A program made the position numbers and the translations under genes. The notes beneath the pieces are model-generated. The model had not been told where the DNA came from. It saw only the letters and a list, made by a program, of their open reading frames with translations, and did no database searches. Below are positions 17,123 through 25,410 of a stretch of DNA of 64,000 nucleotides, one piece after another. The stretch is from Alphaproteobacteria bacterium (GTDB lineage: Bacteria > Pseudomonadota > Alphaproteobacteria > UBA8366 > Aestuariispiraceae), in assembly GCA_024743195.1 (NCBI GenBank), contig JANSXE010000012.1:62001-126000 (forward strand), written 5' to 3'. Within the stretch, counting starts at the first letter, position 1; every line of letters begins with the position of its first letter.

Positions 17123-18103
17123 ATGCAGACGCGTTGGTTGGGTCGCACGGGCGTTCAGGTCTCGCAGCTCTGTTTCGGGACCATGTCCTTCGGCGGCGAT
17201 GCGGACGCGGCCGAGTCGGGGCGGCTCTATGCGGCCGCGCGCGAGGCCGGGATCAATTTCTTCGACTGCGCGGACGTCTATAACGGCGGCGCGGCGGAGG
17301 AGATCCTGGGCCGGCTGATCGCGCCCGAGCGCGACGCCATCGTGCTGACCAGCAAGCTCGCCATGCCGGTGGGGAAGGACGCGGATCTGAACGCGCGCGG
17401 CCTCAACCGCCGCCACATCGCCCACGCGGTCGAGGCGAGCCTGAAGCGCCTGGCGACCGACCGGCTGGACGTGCTGTTCGTGCATCGCTGGGACGCCAAT
17501 ACGCCGCTTGAGGAAAGCCTGCGCGCGCTGGACCTGCTGGTGCGCGACGGCAAGGTCCTCTATCTCGGGGTCAGCAACTACGCGGCCTGGCAGATCGCCA
17601 AGGCGCTGGGGATCCAGGATCGCAACGGCTGGCCGCGTTTCGACGTGATCCAGCCGATGTACAATCTGGTCAAGCGCCAGGCGGAGGTGGAGATCTTCCC
17701 CCTCGCCCAGGCCGAGGGGCTGGGCGTCATCAGCTACGGGCCGAACGGCGGCGGGTTGCTGACCGGCAAGTACCGACGCGGGGAGAAGCCCGAGGGCGTG
17801 CGCCTGACCGCCAACACGGAATACGCCAAGCGCTACGACGAGGCCTGGTACTACGAGGCGGCGGAGGCCTTCACGGCGCTGGCCGACGCGCGCGGCGTGC
17901 ATCCGGTCTCGCTCGCCGTCGCCTGGGCCGGGTTCCACCCGGCGGTCACCTGCCCGATCGTCGGCGCGCGGACGGTGGAGCAGCTCGCGCCCTCGCTCGC
18001 CTCGGTCGAGGTGGAGATGACCCGCGACCTCTGGGACGAGATCGCCGCCCTGTCGCGCACCCCGCCGCCCGCCACGGACCGGCTGGAGGAGCAGCGCGGC
18101 TGA
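17123..18103 (+). CDS. Aldo/keto reductase
   Basis: The 326-residue protein is a TIM-barrel NADP(H)-dependent oxidoreductase with catalytic Asp, Tyr, Lys and His in FFDCADVYNGGAAEEILG (near residue 50), VLTSKLAM and DVLFVHRWD. The substrate is not evident; the family includes reductases for sugars, aldehydes and general detoxification. A GGAGGA 7 nt upstream supports the ATG at 17123, 32 nt after serA, so the two may be cotranscribed. The C-terminal signature PIVGARTVEQLAPSLASVEVE is typical of the YghZ/Tas-like branch. Confidence 0.93.
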   Translation: MQTRWLGRTGVQVSQLCFGTMSFGGDADAAESGRLYAAAREAGINFFDCADVYNGGAAEEILGRLIAPERDAIVLTSKLAMPVGKDADLNARGLNRRHIAHAVEASLKRLATDRLDVLFVHRWDANTPLEESLRALDLLVRDGKVLYLGVSNYAAWQIAKALGIQDRNGWPRFDVIQPMYNLVKRQAEVEIFPLAQAEGLGVISYGPNGGGLLTGKYRRGEKPEGVRLTANTEYAKRYDEAWYYEAAEAFTALADARGVHPVSLAVAWAGFHPAVTCPIVGARTVEQLAPSLASVEVEMTRDLWDEIAALSRTPPPATDRLEEQRG

Positions 18104-18124
18104 CGCCCGCAGGCGCGCCCGGTC

Positions 18125-18173
18125 GATCGACGCGCCCGATCCCCGCGCCCGATCGACGCGCCCGATCCCCGCG
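18125..18173. repeat. Short direct repeat (two 23 bp copies, 26 bp period)
   Basis: GATCGACGCGCCCGATCCCCGCG occurs at 18125-18147 and again at 18151-18173, in the gap between the aldo/keto reductase and the next dehydrogenase. It is intergenic and GC-rich; no function is evident. Confidence 0.7.
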
Positions 18174-18256
18174 GTGAAAAAAATCGATTGGCGCCGCCCG
18201 GCCGTCGGCGCGATGCTGCCGGCCGCACCACACCCTGAACGGCGGGAGGGAACGCC

Positions 18257-19228
18257 ATGCGGATCGGATTCATCGGACTCGGCAATGTAGGATCGAAGCT
18301 GGCGGGCTCGCTCGCCCGCAACGGCTTCGACCTGACAGTCCACGACCTCGCCCCGGAGGCGGTCGCGCGCCTGACCGCGCAGGGCGCCAAGGCGGCGGCG
18401 AGCCCGGCCGAGCTGGCCGAGGGCAAGGATCTCGTGATCACCTGCCTGCCCTCCCCCGCCGCCAGCGCGGCGGTGATGGAAGCGCCCGACGGCGTGCTGT
18501 CGACGCTGGCCCCCGGAACCCTCTGGGCGGAGATGAGCACCACCGACGCCGAGGAGGTGAAGCGCCTCGGCGCGCGGGTGGCGGAGGCCGGCGGCCAGCC
18601 GATCGACTGCCCGGTCTCCGGCGGCTGTCACCGGGCGGCGACCGGCAACATCGCGATCTTCGCCGGCTGCGAGCGCGCCGCCTTCGAGCGCGCGCTGCCC
18701 GCGCTCTCCGCCATGGGCCGGCGCATCCTGCACACCGGGGCGCTGGGCAGCGCCTCGGTCCTGAAGGTGGTGACCAACTATCTGGCGACGGCGAACCTGC
18801 TGTCGCTGTGCGAGGCGCTGACGACGACCGAGCGCGCGGGCCTCGACCTCGGCACGGCCTATGAGGCGATCCGCATCTCGTCGGGCAACAGTTTCGTGCA
18901 CGAAACCGAAAGCCAGGTGATCCTGAACGGCAGCCGCGACATCAATTTCACGATGGATCTGGTGCTGAAGGATCTGGGCCTGTTCGAAGGGGTGGCCGCG
19001 CGCGCCGGCGTGCCGCTGGAGATCGCGCCGCTGCTCTCCGCCATCTTCCGCGACGGGGCGGAGCGCTTCGGCCCGCGCGAATGGTCGCCCAACATCATCC
19101 GCCGGCTGGAGGAGGCGACCGGCGCGCGCGTGACCGCGCCCGGCTTCCCGGCGGAGATGGTCGACGACGAGCCCGAGGAGCCCGGCGGCGAGGTGCATCC
19201 ACGCCGCTCGGCCGAAGCCGCGGAGTAG
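18257..19228 (+). CDS. NAD(P)-dependent beta-hydroxyacid dehydrogenase (HIBADH family)
   Basis: The 323-residue protein starts with the dinucleotide-binding motif IGFIGLGNVGSKLAGSLARNGF. It carries the family's substrate-site motif CPVSGGCHRAATGNIAIFAG near residue 118 and the catalytic lysine in SVLKVVTNYLATANLLSLCEAL near residue 173. The family includes 3-hydroxyisobutyrate, tartronate semialdehyde and L-threonate dehydrogenases; the exact substrate is unknown. GGGAGGG before the ATG is a strong ribosome binding site. The last 25 residues are acidic and proline-rich and extend past the usual end. Confidence 0.92.
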   Translation: MRIGFIGLGNVGSKLAGSLARNGFDLTVHDLAPEAVARLTAQGAKAAASPAELAEGKDLVITCLPSPAASAAVMEAPDGVLSTLAPGTLWAEMSTTDAEEVKRLGARVAEAGGQPIDCPVSGGCHRAATGNIAIFAGCERAAFERALPALSAMGRRILHTGALGSASVLKVVTNYLATANLLSLCEALTTTERAGLDLGTAYEAIRISSGNSFVHETESQVILNGSRDINFTMDLVLKDLGLFEGVAARAGVPLEIAPLLSAIFRDGAERFGPREWSPNIIRRLEEATGARVTAPGFPAEMVDDEPEEPGGEVHPRRSAEAAE

Positions 19229-19254
19229 GCGCGGCGGAGCAGGCGCGGCCGGCG

Positions 19255-20661
19255 CTACTGCGCGATGCGGAGGTTGCTGAGTTCGGCGCCGATCTGCTGG
19301 AAGACGTTCGAGAGCTCGGCGTTCGACGGGCTGTCGTAATAGTGGTCGTCGCTGGAGGCGCAGGTGCGGTAGAGGTCGCGGGTCGGCCCGTGGCTCAGTT
19401 GGAAGGTGATGGTGAAGACGATCACGCCTTCGGCCTTCATCGCCGCGCAGGCGGCGGCGAGGCGCGCGTCCACCTCGTCCTCGGCGGCGCCCTTGTTGGT
19501 CGTCCCCAACCGGCCCCAGCCGACCCGGCCGTAGCCGCCATAGTCCGAGCCGTCGGGCCCGCCGCCATTGTGGTCGTAGAACTGGTTGACGCCGTCGGTC
19601 AGCATCACGACCGCCTTGTCCATCAGCGGCTTGTCGTAATCGAAGGGCATGTCGGCCGGCGTGTCGCCGCCCCACAGCCCGCGCCATTTCGGCGACAGGG
19701 TGCGCCAGCCCCAGACCAGCCCCAGATTGCCCATCGTCCCGCCCCGGTGCCAGGGCTGCATGGCCCCGATCGCGGTCTCTATCGTCGGGCGCCAGTCGGT
19801 CAGACCGGTGATCGGCGAGGCGCAGCCGAGATTGGGGCCCGTGCCGTCGTTCTGGGCCGCGTTGCTCTCGTCGATCGGCGGCCAGATATTGTCGACGTCC
19901 GTCGGATAGAAATAGGGCGGCCAGAGCCCGTCGACGGGGGCGTCGTCGGTCTCGTCGCCCGGGGCGGCGCGCGCCTCGACGCAGCCCTTCCAGCTCGTGC
20001 CCGCATAGTCCGCGGGGTCGTAGCCGGTCAGCCAGCCGGAGCGTCCCGCCCCGACATTGACCGCCACCGCATAGGGCACCACGGAGATCCAGAGATTGTC
20101 CACCGTCTGCCGGTCGCCGTAGAGGATCGCGACCAGCTCCATTGCGGCGTCCTTCATCGCCGTGATCTTGCCGCCGGAGCGCATCGAGCCCGTATTGTCC
20201 ATCACCAGCGCCAGCTCGAGCCCCCGCACCGAGCGCTGCACCAGCGTCTCGGCCGAGACCTGCAGCACGTCCTGCCCCAGGACCTGAAGGAAGGTGGTCG
20301 GGATCTCGGCGCTGGCGCTGACCCGGATGGTCTCCTGCGCGGAGTCGATCTGAATGGTCGGGCCGGTGATCGTGGAGGCCATGAAGCCCGGCGGCAGGTT
20401 GGCCGCGAAGAAGGCGGCGACCGTGTCCTCGACCGTGGCGGGGTCGAGATCCTTGCCGCCGGCCAGCGCGGCCGCGTCGAGCGCGTGGACCAGCTGGCTC
20501 TTCAGCGTGTAGCCGCGCATCGCGTCGACCGACAGGCCGATCGCGCCCACCATCGGGATGATCGCCAGCGCGACCAGCGGCGCGGCGGCGCCCCGCCGAC
20601 TGCGCCGGAAGGCGCGCGCCAGACGCGCCGCCGCGCGGAACTTGGCGCCAAGTCTCTGCAT
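19255..20661 (-). CDS. TadG-like pilus-assembly protein with von Willebrand factor A domain
   Basis: The 468-residue protein opens with basic residues and the single hydrophobic helix of Flp/Tad pseudopilins (RRGAAAPLVALAIIPMVGAIGLSVDAMRGY, near residues 22-51). A VWA domain begins near residue 150 with the MIDAS motif VMDNTGSM and continues VVMLTDGVNQFYDHNGGG. The insertion with WPPYFYPTDVDNIWPP is atypically aromatic and is probably an exposed loop. TadG proteins help assemble or anchor Flp pili at the envelope. It is divergent from two TadE-like genes across a 208 nt AT-rich region; no tad ATPase or secretin gene is in the window, so this is a satellite locus. Confidence 0.85.
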   Translation of the reverse strand: MQRLGAKFRAAARLARAFRRSRRGAAAPLVALAIIPMVGAIGLSVDAMRGYTLKSQLVHALDAAALAGGKDLDPATVEDTVAAFFAANLPPGFMASTITGPTIQIDSAQETIRVSASAEIPTTFLQVLGQDVLQVSAETLVQRSVRGLELALVMDNTGSMRSGGKITAMKDAAMELVAILYGDRQTVDNLWISVVPYAVAVNVGAGRSGWLTGYDPADYAGTSWKGCVEARAAPGDETDDAPVDGLWPPYFYPTDVDNIWPPIDESNAAQNDGTGPNLGCASPITGLTDWRPTIETAIGAMQPWHRGGTMGNLGLVWGWRTLSPKWRGLWGGDTPADMPFDYDKPLMDKAVVMLTDGVNQFYDHNGGGPDGSDYGGYGRVGWGRLGTTNKGAAEDEVDARLAAACAAMKAEGVIVFTITFQLSHGPTRDLYRTCASSDDHYYDSPSNAELSNVFQQIGAELSNLRIAQ

Positions 20662-20699
20662 CGCTCCAGGCCCTCCACGGCCCGGGCCATGCTAGGACC

Positions 20700-20830
20700 G
20701 CACCTGTCCAGCCGCCATCATTATCGAATAGAATACTTTTAAAACCTCATTTAATCACGAATTCCGGGGGACTTTTTACTCTCGGTCATTCTATCAATTT
20801 CTATAAAATTTTCCGAAAGACCGACACGAT
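20700..20830. promoter_or_regulatory. AT-rich divergent control region of the Tad-related genes
   Basis: The 208 nt between the divergent TadG-like and TadE-like genes contains a markedly AT-rich core (for example TATCGAATAGAATACTTTTAAAACC near 20723-20747 and TTCTATCAATTTCTATAAAATTTTCC near 20789-20814). It is a natural place for two back-to-back promoters, but I cannot define the -35 and -10 boxes with confidence. Confidence 0.5.
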
Positions 20831-20869
20831 ACTTCTTGCCAGACGTCGTCTCCGGGGCGTCGAGTCCGG

Positions 20870-21487
20870 GTGACAGAGACCGGCGGGGGCGCGGGCGGCG
20901 CGAGGGCGGCGATGCGAGAGTTTGTCAGGGCGTTCGGAACGCGGCGCGACGGAACGGCGAGCCTGGAGTTCGCCTTCGCCGCGCCGATCGTGATCCTGGC
21001 GATCGTCGGGATCCTGGAGATCGCGATGCTGCTGTTCGCCAATGCGGTGGTGGAGGGCGCGGTGCGCTCGGCCGCGCGCTTCGGGTTGACCGGCCAGACC
21101 ACGCCGGGCGTCAGCCGCGAGGACGTGATCGTGCAGAAGATCCGCGACAGCAGTCTGGGCCTGGTCGAGATCGGACCGGAGGATATCGACATCCTGATCT
21201 ATCCCAGCTTCACCGACGTCGGCCGGCCGGAGCCCTTCGACGACGCCAACGGCAATGGGAGCTTCGACGCGGGCGAGCCCTTTTCCGATGTCAACGGCAA
21301 CGGTCAGTGGGACCCGGACATGGGCGCGGCCGGCGCCGGCGGGCCGGGCGAGGTGGTGGTCTATCGGGTGCGCTACGCCTGGCCGATGATGACCGGGCTG
21401 CTGGCGGAGCAGTTCGGGGACCGGGTCGACCTCGGCGCCTCGATCGCCGTGCGCAACGAGCCGTTCGACGCAGCGGGCGGGAGCTGA
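20870..21487 (+). CDS. TadE-like pseudopilin with EF-hand-like loops
   Basis: The start is a GTG at 20870, or the internal ATG at 20912. The 205-residue protein has a basic N-terminus, then GTASLEFAFAAPIVILAIVGILEIAMLLFANAVVEGAVRSAAR (residues 28-70), the TadE motif with the conserved Glu for prepilin-peptidase-type pseudopilins. Unusually, residues 125-136 read DANGNGSFDAGE, a canonical 12-residue calcium-binding EF-hand loop, followed by a second, DVNGNGQWDPDM, at 140-151. Calcium binding by a pilin-like protein is plausible but untested. The gene ends just before the second pseudopilin gene. Confidence 0.85.
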   Translation: MTETGGGAGGARAAMREFVRAFGTRRDGTASLEFAFAAPIVILAIVGILEIAMLLFANAVVEGAVRSAARFGLTGQTTPGVSREDVIVQKIRDSSLGLVEIGPEDIDILIYPSFTDVGRPEPFDDANGNGSFDAGEPFSDVNGNGQWDPDMGAAGAGGPGEVVVYRVRYAWPMMTGLLAEQFGDRVDLGASIAVRNEPFDAAGGS

Positions 21488-21492
21488 GCCCG

Positions 21493-22065
21493 ATGGCGGC
21501 GCACGCGATGCGAGGCCGGCGCGCGCCGCGCCGCCGCTTCCTCACCGACGCGGGCGGCGGGGTTTTGATCGAAACCGCGGTGATCCTGCCGATCCTGGTC
21601 TTCCTGCTGCTCGGCGGCTTCGAGGCCGGGCGCTATTTCCTGATGGGCCAGAAGATGCAGCGCGCGGCGATGACGGTCGCCGACCTCGCCTCGCGCACCG
21701 AAACGCTCACGGCCGGCGACGTGGACGACCTATTCGCCGCCGCGGCGGAGGTGAGCCGCCCCTTCCCCCTGACTGCGGACGGTCGGGTGCTGGTCAGTTC
21801 CATCGTGCGGCCGGCGGCGGGCGGCGACGCGGTCGTCGCCTGGCAACGCTCGGCCGGCGCCGCGTTGACCGCCAGCGCCTATGGCGCGGAGGGGGAGACG
21901 GCGACGGTCCCCGACGCCGACCTGATCAAGGCCGGGCAGTCGATCATCGCGGCCGAGGTGGCGATCGACTATCGGCCGGTCCTGTTCGACCGCTTCCCGG
22001 TTCAGCCGCTCTATGCGCACGCCGCCTTCCGGCCGCGCTTCTCCAAGACCGTCACGTTGGAGTGA
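21493..22065 (+). CDS. Second TadE/TadG-like pseudopilin
   Basis: The 190-residue protein starts at the ATG at 21493, 5 nt after the preceding stop, so translation is probably coupled. A basic N-terminus is followed by GGVLIETAVILPILVFLLLGGFEAGRYFLMGQKMQRAAMTVADLASR (residues 21-68), the TadE helix with its conserved Glu. The remainder is a mostly beta-rich periplasmic domain. It is likely a minor Flp pilus subunit or assembly factor. The last 14 nt overlap the convergent PAS gene. Confidence 0.85.
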   Translation: MAAHAMRGRRAPRRRFLTDAGGGVLIETAVILPILVFLLLGGFEAGRYFLMGQKMQRAAMTVADLASRTETLTAGDVDDLFAAAAEVSRPFPLTADGRVLVSSIVRPAAGGDAVVAWQRSAGAALTASAYGAEGETATVPDADLIKAGQSIIAAEVAIDYRPVLFDRFPVQPLYAHAAFRPRFSKTVTLE

Positions 22066-22606
22066 GAGGAGACGGGAACGGCCCGTCCAGCTCTTCGAGC
22101 GCATGGAGCGGGCGCGCGTAGCACAGGATCATGTCGACCCGCCGCCCGTCCGCGGCGAGCGGCAGCATCACCACCTCCACCGCCGCGGGGGTGCGCGGGG
22201 TCTGCATCGCGACCGGCCCGCGCCACCAGCGTGGGCGTCCGTCGGCGAGGATCGCCTGGAAATCGCGCTCCGCGGCGGAGCCCTCGAAGCCGACATCCGC
22301 CTCGTCCAGCATGCGCCCCGTCAGATCGCGCCCGAAGCGCTCCGCCAACCCGGCCGCATAGAGCCGGCAGCGCAGTCTAGGCGCCGCGTCGGACGCCGCG
22401 CCCGCCGGCGGATCCACGCGCTCCAGCAACCAGATTCCAGGCAGCAGGCCGGGGACCGTCACGGGATCGAAATGCCGGCGCCCCGGCAGCAGATCCGGCG
22501 CCGGGCGCAGGCTCTCCCACAGCGAGACGATCCGGCGCGCCGCCGCGCACAGCGGCGTCTCGGGCCCCAGCAGGGCGCCCGCCTCTTGAAGATCCGCGTT
22601 CCGCAC
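22052..22606 (-). CDS. PAS_5 family protein (PF07310-type)
   Basis: The 184-residue protein has GTG as its start. It contains a PAS-like domain of the alphaproteobacterial PAS_5 type: HFDPVTVPGLLPGIWLLERV, then RLRCRLYAAGLAERFGRDLTGRMLDE and a closing VEVVMLPLAADGRRVDMILCYARPL. The tryptophan-rich core near residue 127 (GRPRWWRGPV) is typical. It has no output domain, so it probably senses a small ligand or redox state for a partner. It overlaps the convergent pseudopilin gene by 14 nt and lies just upstream of the dcm gene on the same strand, 97 nt away. Confidence 0.8.
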   Translation of the reverse strand: MRNADLQEAGALLGPETPLCAAARRIVSLWESLRPAPDLLPGRRHFDPVTVPGLLPGIWLLERVDPPAGAASDAAPRLRCRLYAAGLAERFGRDLTGRMLDEADVGFEGSAAERDFQAILADGRPRWWRGPVAMQTPRTPAAVEVVMLPLAADGRRVDMILCYARPLHALEELDGPFPSPLTPT

Positions 22607-22703
22607 CGGCCATCATCCCAGTCGCCGGACGCCGCCTTCCCGCAAGGCGACTGCGTTTCCATAACGGCACATGTCGTAACAGGAGGTTAACGCCGCCGGG
22701 CGC

Positions 22704-23867
22704 TCACTCGGCCGCGACGGGCAGGGGCGCGGCGTCGGCCAGGGGCTCCAGCAGATGCTGCGCCAGCCAGCGCACGACGGGGACGGCGACGCCGTCGCCG
22801 AACAGGTGCTGGGCGGCCGTTGCGCTCTTCGGGATCGGATAGTCGTCCGGGACGCCCATCAGGCGCGCCGCCTCGCCTCCCGTCAGCAGACGGGAGCGCA
22901 CGCGCTCGCCTTCGACGATCACCACCGTCTGTCGGCTGGAGCCGCCGGCAGGCGTGCGCAGACAGCCGGCGATCCCGTCGCAGCGCAGCTCCGCACGCTG
23001 GATCTTGCCGCCGTGGCCGTCGGGCCGCGTGCGGCGATAGAGCGTGGCGGCGCGCCGGGCGCCGGCCGCCTGCATCGCGTCGAGCCGGGCGCGGCTCGCC
23101 GGCCCCATCAGGTCGATCAGGCGCGCGGTCTGCTCCGGTCGATGCCAAGCCGACACCGCTGGGTCCGGCTCCAGGATCGCCGCCAAGTCCGTGTTGCGCG
23201 GCGGCGGCGCCGGCAGTCGCCACCAGACCCAGCGTCGGCGCAGGGCGTCCGGTAGGGCCTCCTCCGCCCGCGCCAGCGCCGGCGTCGTCCAGAGCGGATC
23301 GGGCGCCGCCGCCGTCAGCCCCTCGATCGCCCCCCTGTCGCGCACCGCGATCACGAACAGCCGCGGCCGCGACTGCGGCAGGAACCGGACCGCATCGATC
23401 ACCAGCGCGCCCACGCGGTAGCCCTGCCCGGACAGGAGGGCGACGAGCGCCTCGAAATCCCGCCCGTCGTGGGAGGTGAGCGCGCCGACCACATTCTCCA
23501 GCGCGATCACGGCCGGGGCCCGCCCCTGGACCGCCGCGCCCTCGATCAGCCGCCAGAAGGAGAAGAAGGTTCCGCTGCGCGCGCCGGCGAGCCCGCGCCG
23601 CGCGCCGGCGAGCGACAGGTCCTGGCAGGGGAACGAGGCCCAGGCCAGCGTCGCGCGGCCCGGCAGGTCCGCAGGCGCGAGGTCGGCGACATCGCCGACG
23701 CGCAGCTCCGGCGCGGCCCCGAAGCGCGCGCGGTAGGCCTGGGCCTTGGCGGCGTCCCACTCGTTCGCCAGCGCGCAGGTCCACCCCTCGCCCAACCCGA
23801 GGCGCGCCATGCCGCCGCCGGCGAAGAATTCGTAGAAGGGGCGCCCCGCGCGCCTCGGCCCGCTCAC
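22704..23867 (-). CDS. dcm: C5-cytosine DNA methyltransferase
   Basis: The start is GTG at 23867, because it overlaps the vsr stop by 4 nt (GTGA), a standard coupling signal; an upstream in-frame start is disfavoured. The 387-residue enzyme has motif I FYEFFAGGGMARLGL, motif IV ASFPCQDLS with the catalytic Cys, motif VI ALENVVGA, motif VIII FLPQSRPRLF and motif X GDGVAVPVVRWLAQHL. The region between VIII and X, which sets sequence specificity, is not assignable. It methylates cytosine at C5; the target site is unknown. No cognate restriction gene is adjacent. Confidence 0.92.
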   Translation of the reverse strand: MSGPRRAGRPFYEFFAGGGMARLGLGEGWTCALANEWDAAKAQAYRARFGAAPELRVGDVADLAPADLPGRATLAWASFPCQDLSLAGARRGLAGARSGTFFSFWRLIEGAAVQGRAPAVIALENVVGALTSHDGRDFEALVALLSGQGYRVGALVIDAVRFLPQSRPRLFVIAVRDRGAIEGLTAAAPDPLWTTPALARAEEALPDALRRRWVWWRLPAPPPRNTDLAAILEPDPAVSAWHRPEQTARLIDLMGPASRARLDAMQAAGARRAATLYRRTRPDGHGGKIQRAELRCDGIAGCLRTPAGGSSRQTVVIVEGERVRSRLLTGGEAARLMGVPDDYPIPKSATAAQHLFGDGVAVPVVRWLAQHLLEPLADAAPLPVAAE

Positions 23868-24274
23868 GGCCCCAGCGCCGCGACGAGCCGTGCGACGGCC
23901 GCGTCGGCGTCGCGCAGTTCGCACTCCCAGACGGTCAGGACCCGCCAGCCCATCGCCTCCAGCGCCTCCCGATTGGCGGCGTCGCGCGCCCGGTTGCGCG
24001 CGATCTTCCCGGCCCAGTAATCGCGATTCGCCGCCGGCCGTCGAGCGCCCCGGGCGCAGGCGTGCCCGTGCCAGAAGCAGCCATGCACGAAGACGACCGT
24101 CCGGCGCCGCGAGAAGACCAGGTCCGGCTTCCCGGGCAGGCGCCTGTCGTGCAGCCGATAGCGATAGCCGAGCGCATGGAGGCGCCGGCGCACCAGCAGC
24201 TCCGGCTTGGTGTCGGCGCTCTTGACCGCCTGCATGGTGCGGCGGCGCTGGGCGGGGGTCAGCGTGTCGGTCAT
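23864..24274 (-). CDS. vsr: Very short patch repair endonuclease
   Basis: The 136-residue protein starts at the ATG at 24274. It begins TPAQRRRTMQAVKSADTKPELLVRRRLHALGYRYRLH and continues DRRLPGKPDLVFSRRRTVVFVHGCFWHGHAC, the signature of Vsr: the Mg-binding Asp in PDLVF and the HGCFWHGH zinc site. The length is close to E. coli Vsr (156). Vsr nicks T:G mismatches created by deamination of 5-methylcytosine at the sites modified by its partner methylase, so it protects against mutation caused by the downstream dcm gene. Confidence 0.94.
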   Translation of the reverse strand: MTDTLTPAQRRRTMQAVKSADTKPELLVRRRLHALGYRYRLHDRRLPGKPDLVFSRRRTVVFVHGCFWHGHACARGARRPAANRDYWAGKIARNRARDAANREALEAMGWRVLTVWECELRDADAAVARLVAALGP

Positions 24275-24430
24275 GGCGCGGTCGAGCTTATCTGCAGGCG
24301 GCGATCGCAGCCAACATGACAATTTCGTGACACCAAGCGATGCGGGCGATCCTGATGGGCCGCACCGTCGTATTGCAGTGCACAAAGGGGAAGGGAGCCG
24401 ACTGAAACCAACTCTCAGGAGACTCCGACA

Positions 24431-24526
24431 ATGGCTGAAATGGCATTTCCGCTCATGAACATGATCATCCTCGGCGCGCCGCTGGCGCTCGCCATTCGTG
24501 AAATGGCCTCCGTGAAGAAGGCCTGA
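24431..24526 (+). CDS. 31-residue hydrophobic peptide
   Basis: An ATG at 24431 with AGGAG at 24417-24421 (9 nt spacing) opens a 31-codon frame ending in TGA. The peptide MAEMAFPLMNMIILGAPLAL... has a single hydrophobic helix and a basic, lysine-ending tail (VKKA), as expected for a small membrane-associated peptide. It is too short for a usual gene caller. The product could be a stress-type small membrane protein. It lies upstream of and divergent from vsr. The good ribosome binding site and amphipathic composition support it, but there is no homology evidence. Confidence 0.55.
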   Translation: MAEMAFPLMNMIILGAPLALAIREMASVKKA

Positions 24527-24652
24527 CGCCCACCCGGTCGGCGCGCCGCGGCTCCCGGGGCCGACTCCGGGGCCGGGGCGCGCCGCCCTCACGCCGCTCA
24601 CGCCTCGAGCCGCCCGCCCCTCAAGCCGCCCGCCCCTCCCGGTCGCCGGCTC

Positions 24653-25183
24653 TCACTCCGCCCAAAAGACCGGATCGTCGATCGCGTCCGCGCACAGCAG
24701 CCGGCCGTCGACGGCCGCCGCCCTCTCCGACAGCCGCAGCACACGCCAGCCCTCTTCGTAGGAGTCGGGGATCGGCTGGGGCGGACGCGGTCCCTCCGGC
24801 AGGGCGCGTCGGAATCCGAACCGCCCGTAATAGGCCGGGTCTCCCAGCACGCAGACCAGATCGACGCCCGCTTCCTGCAGCCGCTCGAGGCCGGCGCGCA
24901 CCAGCGCGCTCCCGACGCCGCGCCCCTGCGCGTCCGGCGCGACGGCCAACGGCGCCAGCAGCGCCGCGCGCAGCGTCGGCGCCCCTTCGATCCGCGCCGC
25001 GGTGAACAGGACGTGGCCGACCGCGTCCCCCTCCTCCTCCGCCAGCAGCGAAAGCGTGGGCGCCGCCGTCGGATCGTCGAGCAGCGCCGCCGTAAGGCGC
25101 GCCTCGTCCGGCTGGCCGAAGGCGGCCTCGTGAACGGCCATAAGGGCGGCGCGGTCGGCTGGCGTCGTCTCTCGAATACGCAT
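24653..25183 (-). CDS. GNAT family N-acetyltransferase (YhbS-like)
   Basis: The ATG at 25183 gives a 176-residue protein: MRIRETTPADRAALMAVHEAAFG, then LAPLAVAPDAQGRGVGSALVRAGLERLQEAG, the acetyl-CoA pyrophosphate loop (Q-x-x-G-x-G/A) near residue 90, and GDPAYYGRFGF near residue 115. The latter is typical of YhbS-type acetyltransferases. The acceptor is unknown. It stands alone between the vsr region and the P-type ATPase gene. Confidence 0.9.
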   Translation of the reverse strand: MRIRETTPADRAALMAVHEAAFGQPDEARLTAALLDDPTAAPTLSLLAEEEGDAVGHVLFTAARIEGAPTLRAALLAPLAVAPDAQGRGVGSALVRAGLERLQEAGVDLVCVLGDPAYYGRFGFRRALPEGPRPPQPIPDSYEEGWRVLRLSERAAAVDGRLLCADAIDDPVFWAE

Positions 25184-25340
25184 GACGACGCCTTTAGGCG
25201 CCGGCCGCCGGCCGGTCAAGCGCGCCGACGGCGAGCCCCCAACCCGGGACCGGACGGGACAACTGGCCGCATGGGCGGGCGCCGCGCGCTCGGATAGCGT
25301 GCCCCCGGGCCTTCGGGCCGGCGATCCGCGTCTGGCGGGC

Positions 25341-25400
25341 CCGTCCGACCGACCGTCCGCCCGCCCGTCCGTCCGTCCGCCCGTCCGCCCGCCCGTCTGC
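25341..25400. repeat. Imperfect CCGN tetranucleotide tract upstream of the P-type ATPase gene
   Basis: Fourteen consecutive four-base units of form CCGT, CCGC or CCGA run from 25341 to about 25396, directly before the ribosome binding site (GGAGA) and ATG at 25411. Because it is tetranucleotide and upstream of the coding frame, length change would alter the leader or promoter spacing rather than the protein. The units are not identical, which lowers the expected slippage rate. Confidence 0.75.
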
Positions 25401-25410
25401 GGAGAAAGTC

